Shown here: in pieces, positions 34,828 through 45,908 of the stretch
Layout of the letters: every line of letters starts with the position of its first letter
Numbering within the stretch: the stretch's first letter is position 1
From: Siphonodentalium dalli
Taxonomy: Eukaryota; Mollusca; Scaphopoda; Gadilida; Siphonodentaliidae
Length of the DNA stretch: 64,000 bases
Assembly: GCA_032622095.1 (NCBI GenBank)
Contig: CP136064.1
Coordinates: 214,782,205-214,846,204, forward strand
Reading direction: 5' to 3'
Position numbers and translations under genes: made by a program
The notes under the pieces: generated by a model
The model's input: only the letters and a program-made list of their open reading frames with translations
Told to the model about the DNA's origin: nothing
Database searches by the model: none

Positions 34828-35406
34828 TCAATCATTACTTTTCTTATTTTCCGGAAATGAGTCAAGTATCTTCTGTAAATCCTTGTCTTGGGTATCACAT
34901 GTTATCCGATGTTCTTGTGTAACAAAATTGTCATTCCATACATTCCCAGCAGGATCTAGAATGATCTTTCTTCTGGTCTTCGGTAATCTATAGACAAGAT
35001 TAATGTCTATTGGCTTCTTCCTGTTTGATTGCAAATGGGAATTAGCATTAGATTTGTCTTTAACTTGAGAGTGTCTCTTCTTGGTATGTCCCAGAACAGG
35101 GGTATCTTTTATATTTGAAGAAGTTAGCTCGGGACCCACTATTCCTTGATTAATACTCAAACTTTGAATCCTTTCACGCCTCATTCCCTGAACTAGAGTA
35201 GAATGTGTGTAATAGTTAAAAGGGAATTCAGGATCAACACATATTGTATTGGCATCATCGGAAGATCTTGTTTGAAACTTATTGGTGTTGCTGTAATCAC
35301 ATGACTGTGTGTGCCCGAGGACATTTACAGCAATAATATCACCTCCCAAAATCTTATTGGAATCAACTTCACTTTTTAGATTTTTAATGCACATGACGCA
35401 CCCCAT
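34828..35406 (-). CDS. Unknown protein with a Src-like MGCVxC lipidation N-terminus
   Basis: 192 codons ending in TGA. The start chosen is the first in-frame ATG (35406-35404), in context GAGATGGG with G at -3 and +4. Starting there gives MGCVMCIKNLK. Gly2 with Cys3 and Cys6 matches the dual myristoylation/palmitoylation signal of Fyn (MGCVQC) and Fgr (MGCVFC), which supports this start and predicts anchoring at the inner plasma membrane. There is no SH3, SH2 or kinase domain. The rest is polar: an FPFNYYTHSTLVQGMRRERI segment near residue 65, a basic Ser/Asn-rich linker at about 110-135, a PKTRRKIILDPAGNVWNDNF block at about 141-160, and an acidic/Lys C-terminus. I do not recognise the family. 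The frame stays open upstream to 35493 with a possible acceptor (CACACTAACAG, ending near 35441), so it could instead be a terminal exon. A GC-rich patch lies 0.35 kb upstream. Confidence 0.5.
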   Translation of the reverse strand: MGCVMCIKNLKSEVDSNKILGGDIIAVNVLGHTQSCDYSNTNKFQTRSSDDANTICVDPEFPFNYYTHSTLVQGMRRERIQSLSINQGIVGPELTSSNIKDTPVLGHTKKRHSQVKDKSNANSHLQSNRKKPIDINLVYRLPKTRRKIILDPAGNVWNDNFVTQEHRITCDTQDKDLQKILDSFPENKKSND

Positions 35407-35754
35407 CTCAACTTGGAAGTTGAATTGATTCACAATGACTGTTAGTGTGAAGACAACTTTGTTTGAAATCAGTGAATAACATTCAATGTCGCATCAGCCA
35501 TTACTCATCATCCATTGACTGTATTTCCATTCCAACAGTTACAATCGAGATGTCATTGTCAGAATCAGATGGTCATGGCTAAATGAATCTATAGTATGCC
35601 TAATTGAAACTGTCCCGCACCTATTGCCCAATTGATATAATTGGTACTGTATTACATCCTTCCATATAGCGTTGTTCTAGTAAACTTTTGCTAAATATAT
35701 ATTCACTTATTCAGTATTATTTTAACAAAATGGTTATCTGTTTTTATTTGACAG

Positions 35755-35935
35755 TAAACCACGTGATGTTTTCAAAAGGCGCGCGCACTGAACTCAAAAC
35801 GAGTTACCTATTACGCTTTCACAATTCAGCAGCACTTGACGTCATCATGCACGTTGCGGTGTAGCAGGTGCGATCTGAGTATACCCACACGGACGCACAG
35901 CACACGTGCGCATCTTGACGCTGCGACTTTTAATG
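35755..35935 (-). promoter_or_regulatory. Candidate promoter patch for the MGCV gene
   Basis: A locally GC-rich stretch, unusual against its AT-rich surroundings. It contains CACGTG E-box cores at about 35761 and 35904, a full CRE TGACGTCA at about 35839, and a GGCGCGCGC run at about 35780. It lies 350-530 bp upstream of the MGCV start. No TATA box is evident. Position and composition suggest a promoter. Some of its right edge may belong to a repeat that begins near 35940. Confidence 0.3.
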
Positions 35936-36093
35936 TCGAACCATGTACCTTTATTTTACATAATTAACGTACTTGGTCGAACCACCCAAAAAAGACGATT
36001 CACTAACATTTTGTCTCTCTCATAATTAGTGGTATTTTTATACGCACGTTTCTTCTGTTCGTCCGTTCGTTTTTTGTTTTCGTTTCCGGATGA

Positions 36094-36300
36094 TAACTTT
36101 AAAAAAAATATTTCATTCGAGTCGAGGAACCCATCAAATCTCAGAGTGATCAGATATCGATTTTTGAAGTTTGTTATTTCTCGAGATGTGCAATTATTTG
36201 TGGCCCAGAAAAACGTCGCCAAACCGACGGTCTCGGACAATATTGCGGTCGATGGATAACTCTAAAATGAAGTGGTAATACGGCCAAATTTCGTGATACT
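36094..36300. mobile_element. K2 MITE, fragment
   Basis: Inverted half of the family, with CGAGTCGAGGAACCC, ATCGATTTTTGAAGTTTGTT and the CAAATTTCGTGATACTC block. Its left edge joins a TTTCCGGATGATAAC-type sequence at about 36084. Confidence 0.65.
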
Positions 36301-36439
36301 CAAGTGATAATATGCTGTGGACAAATAACACCATGTGGATGGTTCGTTGTTGGCCTTTAAATTTTTTTTTTTCTTCGAGTTTTTGTTCGTGCGACAACAG
36401 TTTGTTCATTTAATGGAGAATCATCCAACACACATTCGC

Positions 36440-36580
36440 TGTCCCGAGATATATATAAGGTAGCCTATAAAGAGCCTTCGATTCGTTCTTTGCCCAGATA
36501 AGGTAACGATAGAGAGCGTTTGAGTCGTTCTTTGACCAGATAAGGTAAAAGATAAAGAGCGTTCGTGTCGTTTCCGTTCG
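36440..36580 (+). repeat. 55-bp repeat with GATA motifs
   Basis: About two and a half degenerate units sharing AAGAGCGTTCG, GTCGTTCTTTG and CAGATAAGGTAA. Several AGATAA cores match GATA-factor sites. Confidence 0.6.
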
Positions 36581-36905
36581 GTAATGCGGATATGACGACA
36601 TAACGTCAAAATGCGACATCTAGCAGAGTCCGGACCAACCCCAAACAAAAATGCATATGCCCCCATAGCCTATACCGATGGTGAATTTCAGTCGCAATCG
36701 GTGCAGAAATGTGGACGTCTACAATCGACATCCATAACAGAGAGATTACATTGATTAGTATAGCGCGAATATTAAAGAGCGTTCCTAATAGCTAGATCTT
36801 ATGTTGATTCTGACAGGCATATATGCATTAGTTTTATGCCTTGTGGGTCTCCGTGGTGCAGCGCATATAGACATGTATATGTTGTGGATATGGTGTTGAT
36901 TGTAA
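36581..36905. other. Non-coding, nothing recognised
   Basis: Unique sequence, slightly GC-richer near 36600. No gene recognised. Confidence 0.35.
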
Positions 36906-36909
36906 TTAA

Positions 36910-37280
36910 AGGTGTACAATCCGATTCGATGTTCTCCGTATCATCATAGTCCAACAACAGCAGGATTTCTTTAAAATACACTTTTGTTATCAGAATCGAT
37001 TAAATACAAAAATATAATGCTAACTATGGTAGGCTACTGTTAACTATAGTATTATAACATTTTTCAAAACGTGTTATATACCGGTACCAATATTTTATTT
37101 AATTTTCGAATATCTGCTAGGCCGCCAAGTATTCCAGGTGAAAAATAATATTTCAAAAATCGATATTTGATATCTCTGAGCTTTGATGGGTGGGTTCTTC
37201 GACTCGAATCAAATATGTTTTACCCCCGAAGCCAAAGAAATAGTAATTTAGGAGCGTTAATTAATTCGGATCATGTATCT
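36910..37280. mobile_element. K2 MITE
   Basis: 371 bp, left AGGTGTACAATCCGATTCGA, right CATGTATCT; TTAA at 36906-36909 and 37281-37284. Confidence 0.75.
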
Positions 37281-37500
37281 TTAATATACATGTAGGTCTA
37301 TCTTCGTTTGTTTTTATTATTATTTTAAACTTTTTAAATGACCGAATTATACATGCCGGCCTAGCTAGGACTACTATCGTACCACATTAGGCCTAATTTA
37401 TATTAAAGACTGGTTCCGACAGGTAGGCTATACAATATTTATGATATAGGCCCATCATATGTCTGTATGAGTCGATCCCTACATGTCGGTATATGGGTAC

Positions 37501-37637
37501 TTTCGGAATAAAGAACCTTCGGAATAATTGCCTTCTAAATAGGTTCGGAATAAAGAACCTTCGGAATAAAGAACCTTCGGAATAAAGAACCTTCGGAATA
37601 ATGACATTTCGGAATAATGAACATTCGGAATAAAGAC
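37501..37637 (+). repeat. 16-17-bp tandem repeat TTCGGAATAAAGAACC
   Basis: About seven degenerate units. Junctions read GAACCTTCGG, containing GAAnnTTC, the paired core of a heat-shock element. Confidence 0.8.
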
Positions 37638-37860
37638 ATGCCCCTGGACTCCTGGAGAATTACCATAACGCTATAAGTATTTCTGTAATATTTACAATAT
37701 AAAGCATGCATCGACCTACCGAATTTGGTACCAGTAGACGATAGCAGATCAGTACTCTCATAGTCACAGTCATTGTAGACGTCAGATTTGGTTACTAGAA
37801 AGTAACCGTTGAACCACAGTGACAACTTTATACCGACAGCGTGTTCTAATGCATTGATAA
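37638..37860. other. Non-coding, nothing recognised
   Basis: Short unique stretch before the long-TIR element. Confidence 0.35.
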
Positions 37861-39115
37861 ATTAGTGGAGTAGATTAAGTCAAATTTTCAAGGCTATTAT
37901 TGTTCAATTTGTGACTTAAGGTGACTTAAGCTTGAAAAAATGCACATATGTAAATATTCACATACTAATTTATATTAGATATGGAGCGTTTCGTGATTAT
38001 ATAATTTATTAAATGTCATAATTAATCTTGTGATTTAAAATTTGGAATATACATTAAGTATGATTCTACGAGATATAATCCCACATTTTTAGGGTAAAAT
38101 TGGAACTCCCGTCCAAGATGGCCGTCAAAATTGTAGCCATACGTGGAAAATTTGACTTTTTTCACTAATATCTTCTAGATCAGTTTCTGCTGTATGGAAC
38201 TGGTTCAGATTTGTGACTTTATGTTTTTATTATTCATATTAACTGATCATTAGAGCAATGAAATATACCATTCATGAGGTCCTAGCCCGTTAAAATCCCT
38301 CAAAAATTATATTTTACAGAACTCGGTATGAAATTAAAAAAAAATCACCATTAGGATTCTAGTCATATTTTAACAAGAAATGGACAAAATTGTGCAATCC
38401 AAGTGAGGCATACCATGACATGAATATTTCAACTCAATGGAACCAAAATTGTCACTTGGTCTGAAAATGGCTGCCAAAATGGCGACAGAAACCTGGGAAA
38501 TGGTAAATATTGGCCCAGCATGCCATTAATCGATGAATAAAATTGTCCATTCTGTCTTATATACATTAAATTCTAACATTTCTGATGCACATTGGTTTTA
38601 AAAAGTGTTACTAATGAAACCACTGACATAACCAGAATTATTGGATTTTTCTATCACAAACTTGACATCAAAATCGACAAAAATTTACTTTTCATGTTTG
38701 GACCAATTATTCAAGTAAATGGAAATATCGTTGGTATCAAAAATGTTTATTGTTCTGATCTGTCTTAAATGTGTCACACTAATTAGTTTTTAGACAAAAT
38801 TACTCAAAATGGCAATGATTGTTTTTAACATATATCCTGAACATGATTATTCAGTTCCCAATAGTTAGCAAATTGTAACTCACTTGGTTATTAATCATGT
38901 TACTTATCCACTGACTACTACATGTTTCATTCTCGTTGTCTCTGTACCTTCTGATGATGACAAATTAGTTTTAAATAATGTACTGTAGCATGGAATTTTG
39001 CCAAAACTTACTTTTGGGACTGGCCATATTTTTGAACGGAAATGGGAAGAACGTCTAAACGGAACTGAGTGAAACCATTTTATTAGCATGAAAATCAACT
39101 TAATATATGCTGTAT

Positions 39116-40640
39116 GTCAAAATGGCAGACAGGGAGTGAATGTGTGGTCATAGATGGGGTGAATATGTGTACAGTTAGTTATTGTATGGTCATGAATGGT
39201 GCGAAGGAGTGGCTATGATGATGGAGTGGTGTGTCCATGGTGAGACGTATAGGTATACATGGGGTGACTGTAGGGTAATGTGTGAGGTGAATAGCTATAC
39301 AAGGATTGTTTGTATGGTTATTGAAGTGGTGAATGTGTATAACGATAGTAGCTGTATGTTCATCTGTGTGTTGTTTATGTATATATATATATAGAGAGTG
39401 ACTATATGGTCATGTGTGGGCTATACATGCGTACTTGGGTGACTATTGCCATGTATGGGTGTATATGTACATGTATACATAAGTTGTCTGTATGATCATG
39501 TGTGATACTGTGGGTGTATGAATATATAGGGAGTGGTTGTATGCTTATGTGTAATGTATATAGTTGTAGATGGAACTATACTGTACGGGCATGATTGTTG
39601 AAGTGTATATGCATACATAGAGTATAGAGCTGGATGGCGTGTGGGTACATATGAAGTGCCCATGTGGTCATGGGTTGTATATGTGATGTATATGCATCGA
39701 TGCCGTGGCTGTATTGCCATTGGTGTATTGGTAGGTATACAGAGAGTAGCTGTATATGACCATGGATTGGGTGTTTGAGTATACATCGAGTGGCTGAATT
39801 GTCATGTGCGATGTATATATGCAAATATGGAGTGTACGAATGGTCGTGCAGGGTATTGGCATATCCATTAGTGAGGTGTATATGTATACCTGGATGGACT
39901 CAGTGGTCATGAGTGGGGTGTATATGTATAACTTGAGTGGGTATATGGTCATGGATGTGAAGAAACGGTATACAGTGAGTGACTGTATGACCAATGGTGA
40001 GGTATACTACATGTATATACATGTTTATCGTTCGTCTACTCGATGATAGACAGTACGAATAAGACATAGTTTGTCTTCCAACTTACTGTATATTATATAT
40101 AATTTAAAGTAATCATATATGTGTAAATATAAACTCTCCCGAGAGGAGGCAATAAAAGATAATAAGGAGTATAATCAAGCCTGGAGTGTGTGAATGGCCA
40201 TTTTGTTATATATAAAAGGATTGTATGGCCATTGGTGAAGTGTATATGTTTACCCAGAGTTACTCTGTGGTTATGGTTGTAGTGTATATTTATATCTTGG
40301 GTAGATATATGGCCACACATGTGGCAAATAGATATACATGGAGTGATTGTATGGCCAATGGTGAGGCGAATAGGTATGTATACAAGAAGTATGATCACGA
40401 ATGTGGTGAATATGTATAAAGTAAGTGACTATATGGCCATGGGTGAAATGCAGTAGTATACCTGGTGTACCTGAATGGTGACTCGTGTCTGTATAGTCCT
40501 GTGTGTGTTTTACGGATAAACCCCACGTATGGTTGTGGGTGAGGTGTATGTGTATACCTCGAGTGGCTACACGGTCATTTGTGTGGTGTTTATGTATATA
40601 TAACATGATTGTATGGTCATGATGAGTTGCACAGTTGAAC
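39116..40640 (+). repeat. 42-bp degenerate minisatellite, core of the long-TIR element
   Basis: More than 30 degenerate units approximating GTATATGTATACATGGAGTG followed by ACTGTATGGTCATGGGTGAG, interrupted at about 40041-40160. Because the unit is close to a multiple of three, open frames run on both strands (Tyr/Met/Val-rich or His/Thr/Tyr-rich). These are treated as artefacts. Confidence 0.85.
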
Positions 40641-40737
40641 TTTTGGTGGCTATCACTTTACTCAAGTATATATTAATCGATTGGGAGGTAATGTCAGAGA
40701 GTTCTTCATCTTGGTGGCCTTTTATATGCACAATGAA

Positions 40738-40790
40738 GGAAACGGTTTTCCTGACATTAGTCAGGAAACGGTTTTTCTTACATTAGTCAA
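40738..40790 (+). repeat. Short direct repeat
   Basis: Two units of GGAAACGGTTTT followed by CTGACATTAGTCA or CTTACATTAGTCA. Confidence 0.6.
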
Positions 40791-41101
40791 TCCGTCTTGA
40801 TGCCAATGGCCAATAACTTGATGTTATTAAGACGTTTTTCACGAATATCCTTGTTTGACTTTCTAAATGACCGTGAGTGCATTCCGCTGGCTATTTCTCT
40901 GTCATTCTAGTGTGCTAGCTGTGGGGACGCCTATCCCGATAGACGTGTTACCTGGTCTGACACCGACTTACCTATAATGGCTCCACGTGTTATTTGGGAC
41001 AGAGTAGGCACACATACTTGTGCCCCTCTCGGTTCAGTTTCAGAGTTCTGCCCATTTCCGTTCAAAATCATGGCCAGAATCCCATAAGAAGTTTTCCGCA
41101 A

Positions 41102-41170
41102 AATTACATACTGCATGATTCAAAATGAAATTGTCATGCATACTGCATGATTTAAAATGAAATTGTCGTG
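41102..41170 (+). repeat. Two-unit tandem duplication in the right arm
   Basis: ATACTGCATGATTCAAAATG followed by AAATTGTC occurs twice. Only one such unit pairs with the left arm. Confidence 0.6.
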
Positions 41171-42295
41171 CTGCATGAGGCACTGGTACAAACAGAATAG
41201 AACACATAGTTGTCAGTTGATTAGGTAACATGTTAAATACCCAAGTGAATCACAATGTGCTTACCTTTACAGAAGAGCAGAGAATAATGTCCGGGATACA
41301 TTTGAAAATATAAACTTTTCTACAAAATTTTGTAGACATTTTGCAAGCCAGCTTGAGTATATTTTTTTCTAAAAACACATCAGTGTGACGCATTTAAGAC
41401 GGATCAAACCAATAAACACCAAAGATAGTTCCATTTTACTTGAAAAAAATGGTGCAAACCTGAAAAGTGATTTTGTTGTTGTTGCCGATATTGAGAGAAA
41501 ATTCCAATAATTTTGGAAACAAAATAGTAACACTTATCTAAGATGCATCACAAATGTTAGTATTGAATGTATATATGACAGAACAGCCAATTTTAGTCAT
41601 CATCCACAACTTTTAAGCGATTGCATTGAACCCTGTGCCAATATTTACAATTTTCCATATTTTGGACTTTTGACAATTTTGGTTCCATTGAGTTGAAAAA
41701 TTCTTGAGTAATGGTATGCCTCACTTACTTTGCACAGTTCTGCTCATTTTTTGTTGAAATATGATGGTGATTTTTGATGAAATTTCATACCCCGTTCTGT
41801 AAAATCGAATTATTGAGGGATCGGAAGGGGTTGGGATCCAAATAATGGTACATTTCATTGCTCCAGTGATAGGTTAACATGAAAAATAGGCCTACAAAAT
41901 AAAGTCACATTTCCGAACCAGTTCCATACAGAAGAAACTGGTCTAGAAGATATTAGTGGAAAAAACGTCAAATTTTCCACTTACGGTTGCCATTTTGACG
42001 GTCATCTTTCGAGAACGGGAAGTTCCAATTTCGCCCTAAAAAATGTGCCATTATATCTCGCAGAGTCATGCGGTACCGGTAGGGCCATGGTAGGGCCTAC
42101 TTACTGTATGCCTAATTTTAAATCGCAATTCCATGGTAAGATTAATTGTGACATTTAATAAATTATACAATCACGAAACGCTCTTTAAATTCGGAAAACC
42201 CATTAAAAGAGGGGCTAAAGTGAAATTTCAGCGTGGCTCCATATTATATATCTAATATCAATTGGTACCGTATGTGAATATGTACGGTACATATT

Positions 42296-42434
42296 AGTCC
42301 AACAAATTAGACTATTCGGATTAAGATATATTTTAATATTTGGACATTTATGTTATCTTAATGAAGGATTAAGAGGTTGGTAAATGTCCAAATATTAAAA
42401 TTCCTCTTAATCCGAAAGTCTAATTTGTTGGACT
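42296..42434. mobile_element. 139-bp palindromic MITE nested in the right arm
   Basis: Arms start AGTCCAACAAATTAGACT and contain GGATTAAG and AATATTTGGACATTTA. The matching position in the left arm (about 37955-37965) has no insert. Confidence 0.75.
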
Positions 42435-42519
42435 ATCTACATATATGTGCAAATTTTCATGCTTTATTCACGAAGTGAACAATTCTTTTACTAATCTACT
42501 CCACTAAATTTTCCCTTAA

Positions 42520-43430
42520 TTTGGTGCATGTCGGTTACAATTGAATTTAAAATATGTGTATTATATGATTGAGATGGATCACAACATCAGTAGGTTACAC
42601 ATTTCACTTGTTTAATTACAAGAACTGACACAGTTTCTGCGCTCTGTCTCATTCACACGTAGGGTTACCCCAACTCTTGGAATTCATCGGTATTGTTTTC
42701 CATTCCATCTTCGGCACCAATAACGACCAATCAGAAACCGTTTTACATCGGGAAGCTGCTGTCATCGATTTACAAGTCGGAGCTTCATGAAAGTCTTTTG
42801 CGTGGGACAATTTTTATCAAAATATCACACCTATCCCTATGGAGATTCAGCCGGTACGTTGCTATTATCCGAAATTATATTTATTAGATATTGTTGTGTT
42901 ATGCTCATTATTAATTTTTCAAGAAAAATGCGCAAAAAGACAGAAAAATCACCAGAATTGACGGTTCTCTCGCCTCCGAGAACTGCGTGTTTTTCTCGCA
43001 ATAAATTCGGATTCTAATTAACATTTCATCCTTAAGCTGATGTGGATGAGACCATGCAATTATTTAACTTGAATTTAAGGCGACAAAGGTGCTATTTGAT
43101 CATTATATGTCAGTAAAACATCGATAATTTTCCCGTTGCCTGAATATGGAACGGCGAGGAAGATGGCGGATGTTCTGAGAATCACTTCCTGTTCTCATTT
43201 GCTGTGGCACATAACTTTTTTTTAGTGAAATCGTTCATAATCGTCGATACTTTTCGCGATCTTATGGTCCCCTAACATCATGAGATATGTGGGGTTTAAT
43301 GGTGTTCAAAACATCTGGAATGATAGTCATGAAAATAATATTCTGCAGGAAAGTCCCTTGGGGATGCCCCCACCTGAATCCTGAGTGATGGTGATAGTAC
43401 TGATAGTGTGATACTGTAGCTAAGTAATGG
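42520..43430. other. Non-coding, nothing recognised
   Basis: Unique sequence. Short frames at 42693-43017 show no recognisable domain. Confidence 0.35.
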
Positions 43431-43434
43431 GGTT

Positions 43435-43846
43435 GTTGTCGTATAAATGTTTTATATATACCGTAGATGCACACCGTGTGCATTTCTGTATACATAAATG
43501 CACACCAGTCTCGCATAGTGTCACGTGACAGTGGTCATTGTCAGCACTCTCTACATAAATGCACATGGGTTGATATTTTTTGCAAGTACATTTTCTTCCG
43601 TTCACCGATCAAACAACCATGAAGTTCTTTCAGTCCCTGTTTAATACTAAGAACAATATGCGACCGACGATAACTTTTATTGCAGTTTCGTCATTGTGAT
43701 GAAAGAATGCCTTTATTTATCCGAACTTCGGAAGAAAAATAGTTGTGAATTGAAGCAGACCGCTGCAGACGGCAATTATTTATTTACGGTAACATTTCAA
43801 TCTCGCGGTGTGCATTTATGTATAAAACGTTACAACGACCCCATTA
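43435..43846. mobile_element. 412-bp terminal-inverted-repeat element
   Basis: Ends TAATGGGGTTGTTGTCGTAT and (inverse) TAATGGGGTCGTTGTAACGT, with ATAAATGCACACC in both subterminal regions and repeated in between. The target duplication is not clear. Confidence 0.6.
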
Positions 43847-43996
43847 GCGATACTGTATATTACTGATAGTAAATGATCTAAATCTCATCTAGACTAGAGA
43901 ATACCATACAACCTACAGCCTACTGAGCAGAGTACAGGAGGATACTCAGGAGAGATGGTTGGAATGCATAACAAAACCCAATCATAGTAACAATTA

Positions 43997-45550
43997 GGGG
44001 GTGTTTATACATTACCCGGCGAAGATCGCATTCGCTTTAGCCGGCAGCGATAACAATAGAGTGTTTATACTTCGCCGGATAAGAATTACGGCTATCCGGA
44101 TACTCAGCTATACGGTTTTCAACTTTTGGATAAAATGATTTAGTGCAAGCACCTGATTATCGTATGGATTCTAATTCGCTCTGCGGTTAAGTTAGATGTT
44201 TATCTGGGGTCATGCCGTCATGGGTGATTTCCTTTCAACATTTAACTCGAACACAATTATTGTGCAATCGCTGATAGACCAGCCCGCTTTTCACCTGTGT
44301 ATATATTGGTCAATGTGCCAGTTTGATTGTCTCTAATCAGCTGTCAAGTCGGTGGTCACGCACCTTGGTTATAAGCTATTATTATAAATACTAACCGATG
44401 ATGGCACACGAGGGAATTAATTCATGTACATGTATACTGTCCATATATATATATATGGAAAAAATGGGATGGCACGTTTCTGTGGATTCAAACTTAATGG
44501 ACAATAGTTCAATAATCTAAATCCGAGTGCGCCGTGGACATATTTACACAGGGACGGGTCTAGAGGGCCTGATTTGGAGGTGTGGGACTGTTCATCTTTG
44601 GAATTTATCGACCGACCGTGGTTATGGCCAGGTGTGAGAATTTTTTTTAATCTGAACCCTGAAAATTGCTAAATCCTAGCATCCAGCCTTAAGATTTCCA
44701 ATTGTTGGACATTTTCCAAACTTGACGCACCTCTAATAAGGTTGGATCATTTCCAACTGATGGTCATTTCAGTCCAACAATTTGGTAAAAAAATAAGCAA
44801 ATGTTGCCTAAAGAAATCACCAATAACAAATTGTTGAAAATAAAACTACGAGAACAATTTCAACATATTGCTGATGTCAAATGTCCAACTATTGCCGTGT
44901 CAGGTGTGAAATTTCCAGCTTTTGAATATTTTGATTAAAGTTGTGATGAGACCCCCCATCGCCACGGCCCTATATACATGGACATGGTGAACGCCCGAGT
45001 AAAATGAAAAACATATTTTATTGTATAATGTGCAAACGGAAAATGTGTCACATTTGATTCGCGATGTTGAAACTTATATATATAATATAAAATCCAATCC
45101 GAATGATTAGACACCAATTTGTATATGTATGCGACGAAAAGATCTCAAAACTGACAATGGCCATGCTTTTGGTGCGACACTCACTTCACAGGCTGTATGT
45201 GAACCCAAACAAACCATTAACAATGTTTTTTAAATATCTATAAAATTACCAATAGCAATACCTGAAAGTTTGAGTTGGATATTAATAATTTCGGCATTTC
45301 CATTTCTAAAAAGTTTCATTTCACTATACTGCCCAGCCATATCTCTAACAGGAAGCGGCTAGATGTTTACAGGTGTACAGCAATATCATATTGCAGTTCA
45401 GTGAGAACTAAAACGAAAACTATTAACAAGTAAAGGAGACACATGAATATATGCGTATCTTCGCCGGCGATGTGTAAACACTCTGCCCAACCTTCGCCGG
45501 CTAACGGGTTCGCCGGGTAACGGCTTCACCGGCTATGTGTAAACGTCACC
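43997..45550. mobile_element. PIF/Harbinger-like non-autonomous element, 1.55 kb
   Basis: Ends GGGGGTGTTTATACATTAC and (inverse) GGTGACGTTTACACATAGC; subterminal GCCGGCGAAG motifs are repeated at both ends. Flanked by TTA at 43994-43996 and 45551-45553. No transposase reading frame. Confidence 0.65.
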
Positions 45551-45908
45551 TTAGTCAAAGTTATCTTCGACGTACATGTAAACCAGCTGGTGAAATTGGT
45601 AGAGTCTACTAGGGATAATAATGCTTGTTTACATCAAATTGTTGGAATCGTCCCTAGGTATTAGTAAGCTATAGGCCTTCTTACCTTTCGATATCAGGGA
45701 TATTAACAATTGTTGATTCGCTCAACCTATAATTAATAACGGTAATATAATATTTGTTTAGGAAATCAAGGCGATTTAACACCCAAAATTCCAATAAACC
45801 AAGAATATCAAAATTTGCGCTGTATAATAGATAGCAATAAATCATTGGCTTAATTGCAGCGATATACATTGTCTAGCACATTCACTACATACAGTATTAT
45901 AAAGCTCT

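Larger units (their letters stand above)
37864..42505. mobile_element. 4.6-kb long-terminal-inverted-repeat element with minisatellite core
   Basis: The left arm, about 37864-39065, recurs as a diverged inverse at about 41028-42505. Both start AGTGGAGTAGATTA and share blocks such as GGAACCAAAATTGTC, ATATCTTCTAGA and CCCATTTCCGTTCAAAA. The 5-bp flank AAATT is found on both sides (37859-37863, 42506-42510). Between the arms lies only a degenerate minisatellite, with no transposase. The layout resembles foldback-type elements; superfamily unknown. Confidence 0.75.

Noticed and set aside
39182-40606. Several open frames of 60-110 codons on both strands, rich in Tyr, Met and Val or His, Thr and Tyr
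   Set aside because: They lie entirely in the degenerate 42-bp minisatellite, whose near-multiple-of-three unit keeps frames open on both strands.
45681-45869. Minus-strand 62-codon frame with a YIAAIKPMIYCYLLYS segment that faintly recalls a LINE reverse-transcriptase thumb motif
   Set aside because: Too short and too approximate, with no neighbouring LINE motifs.
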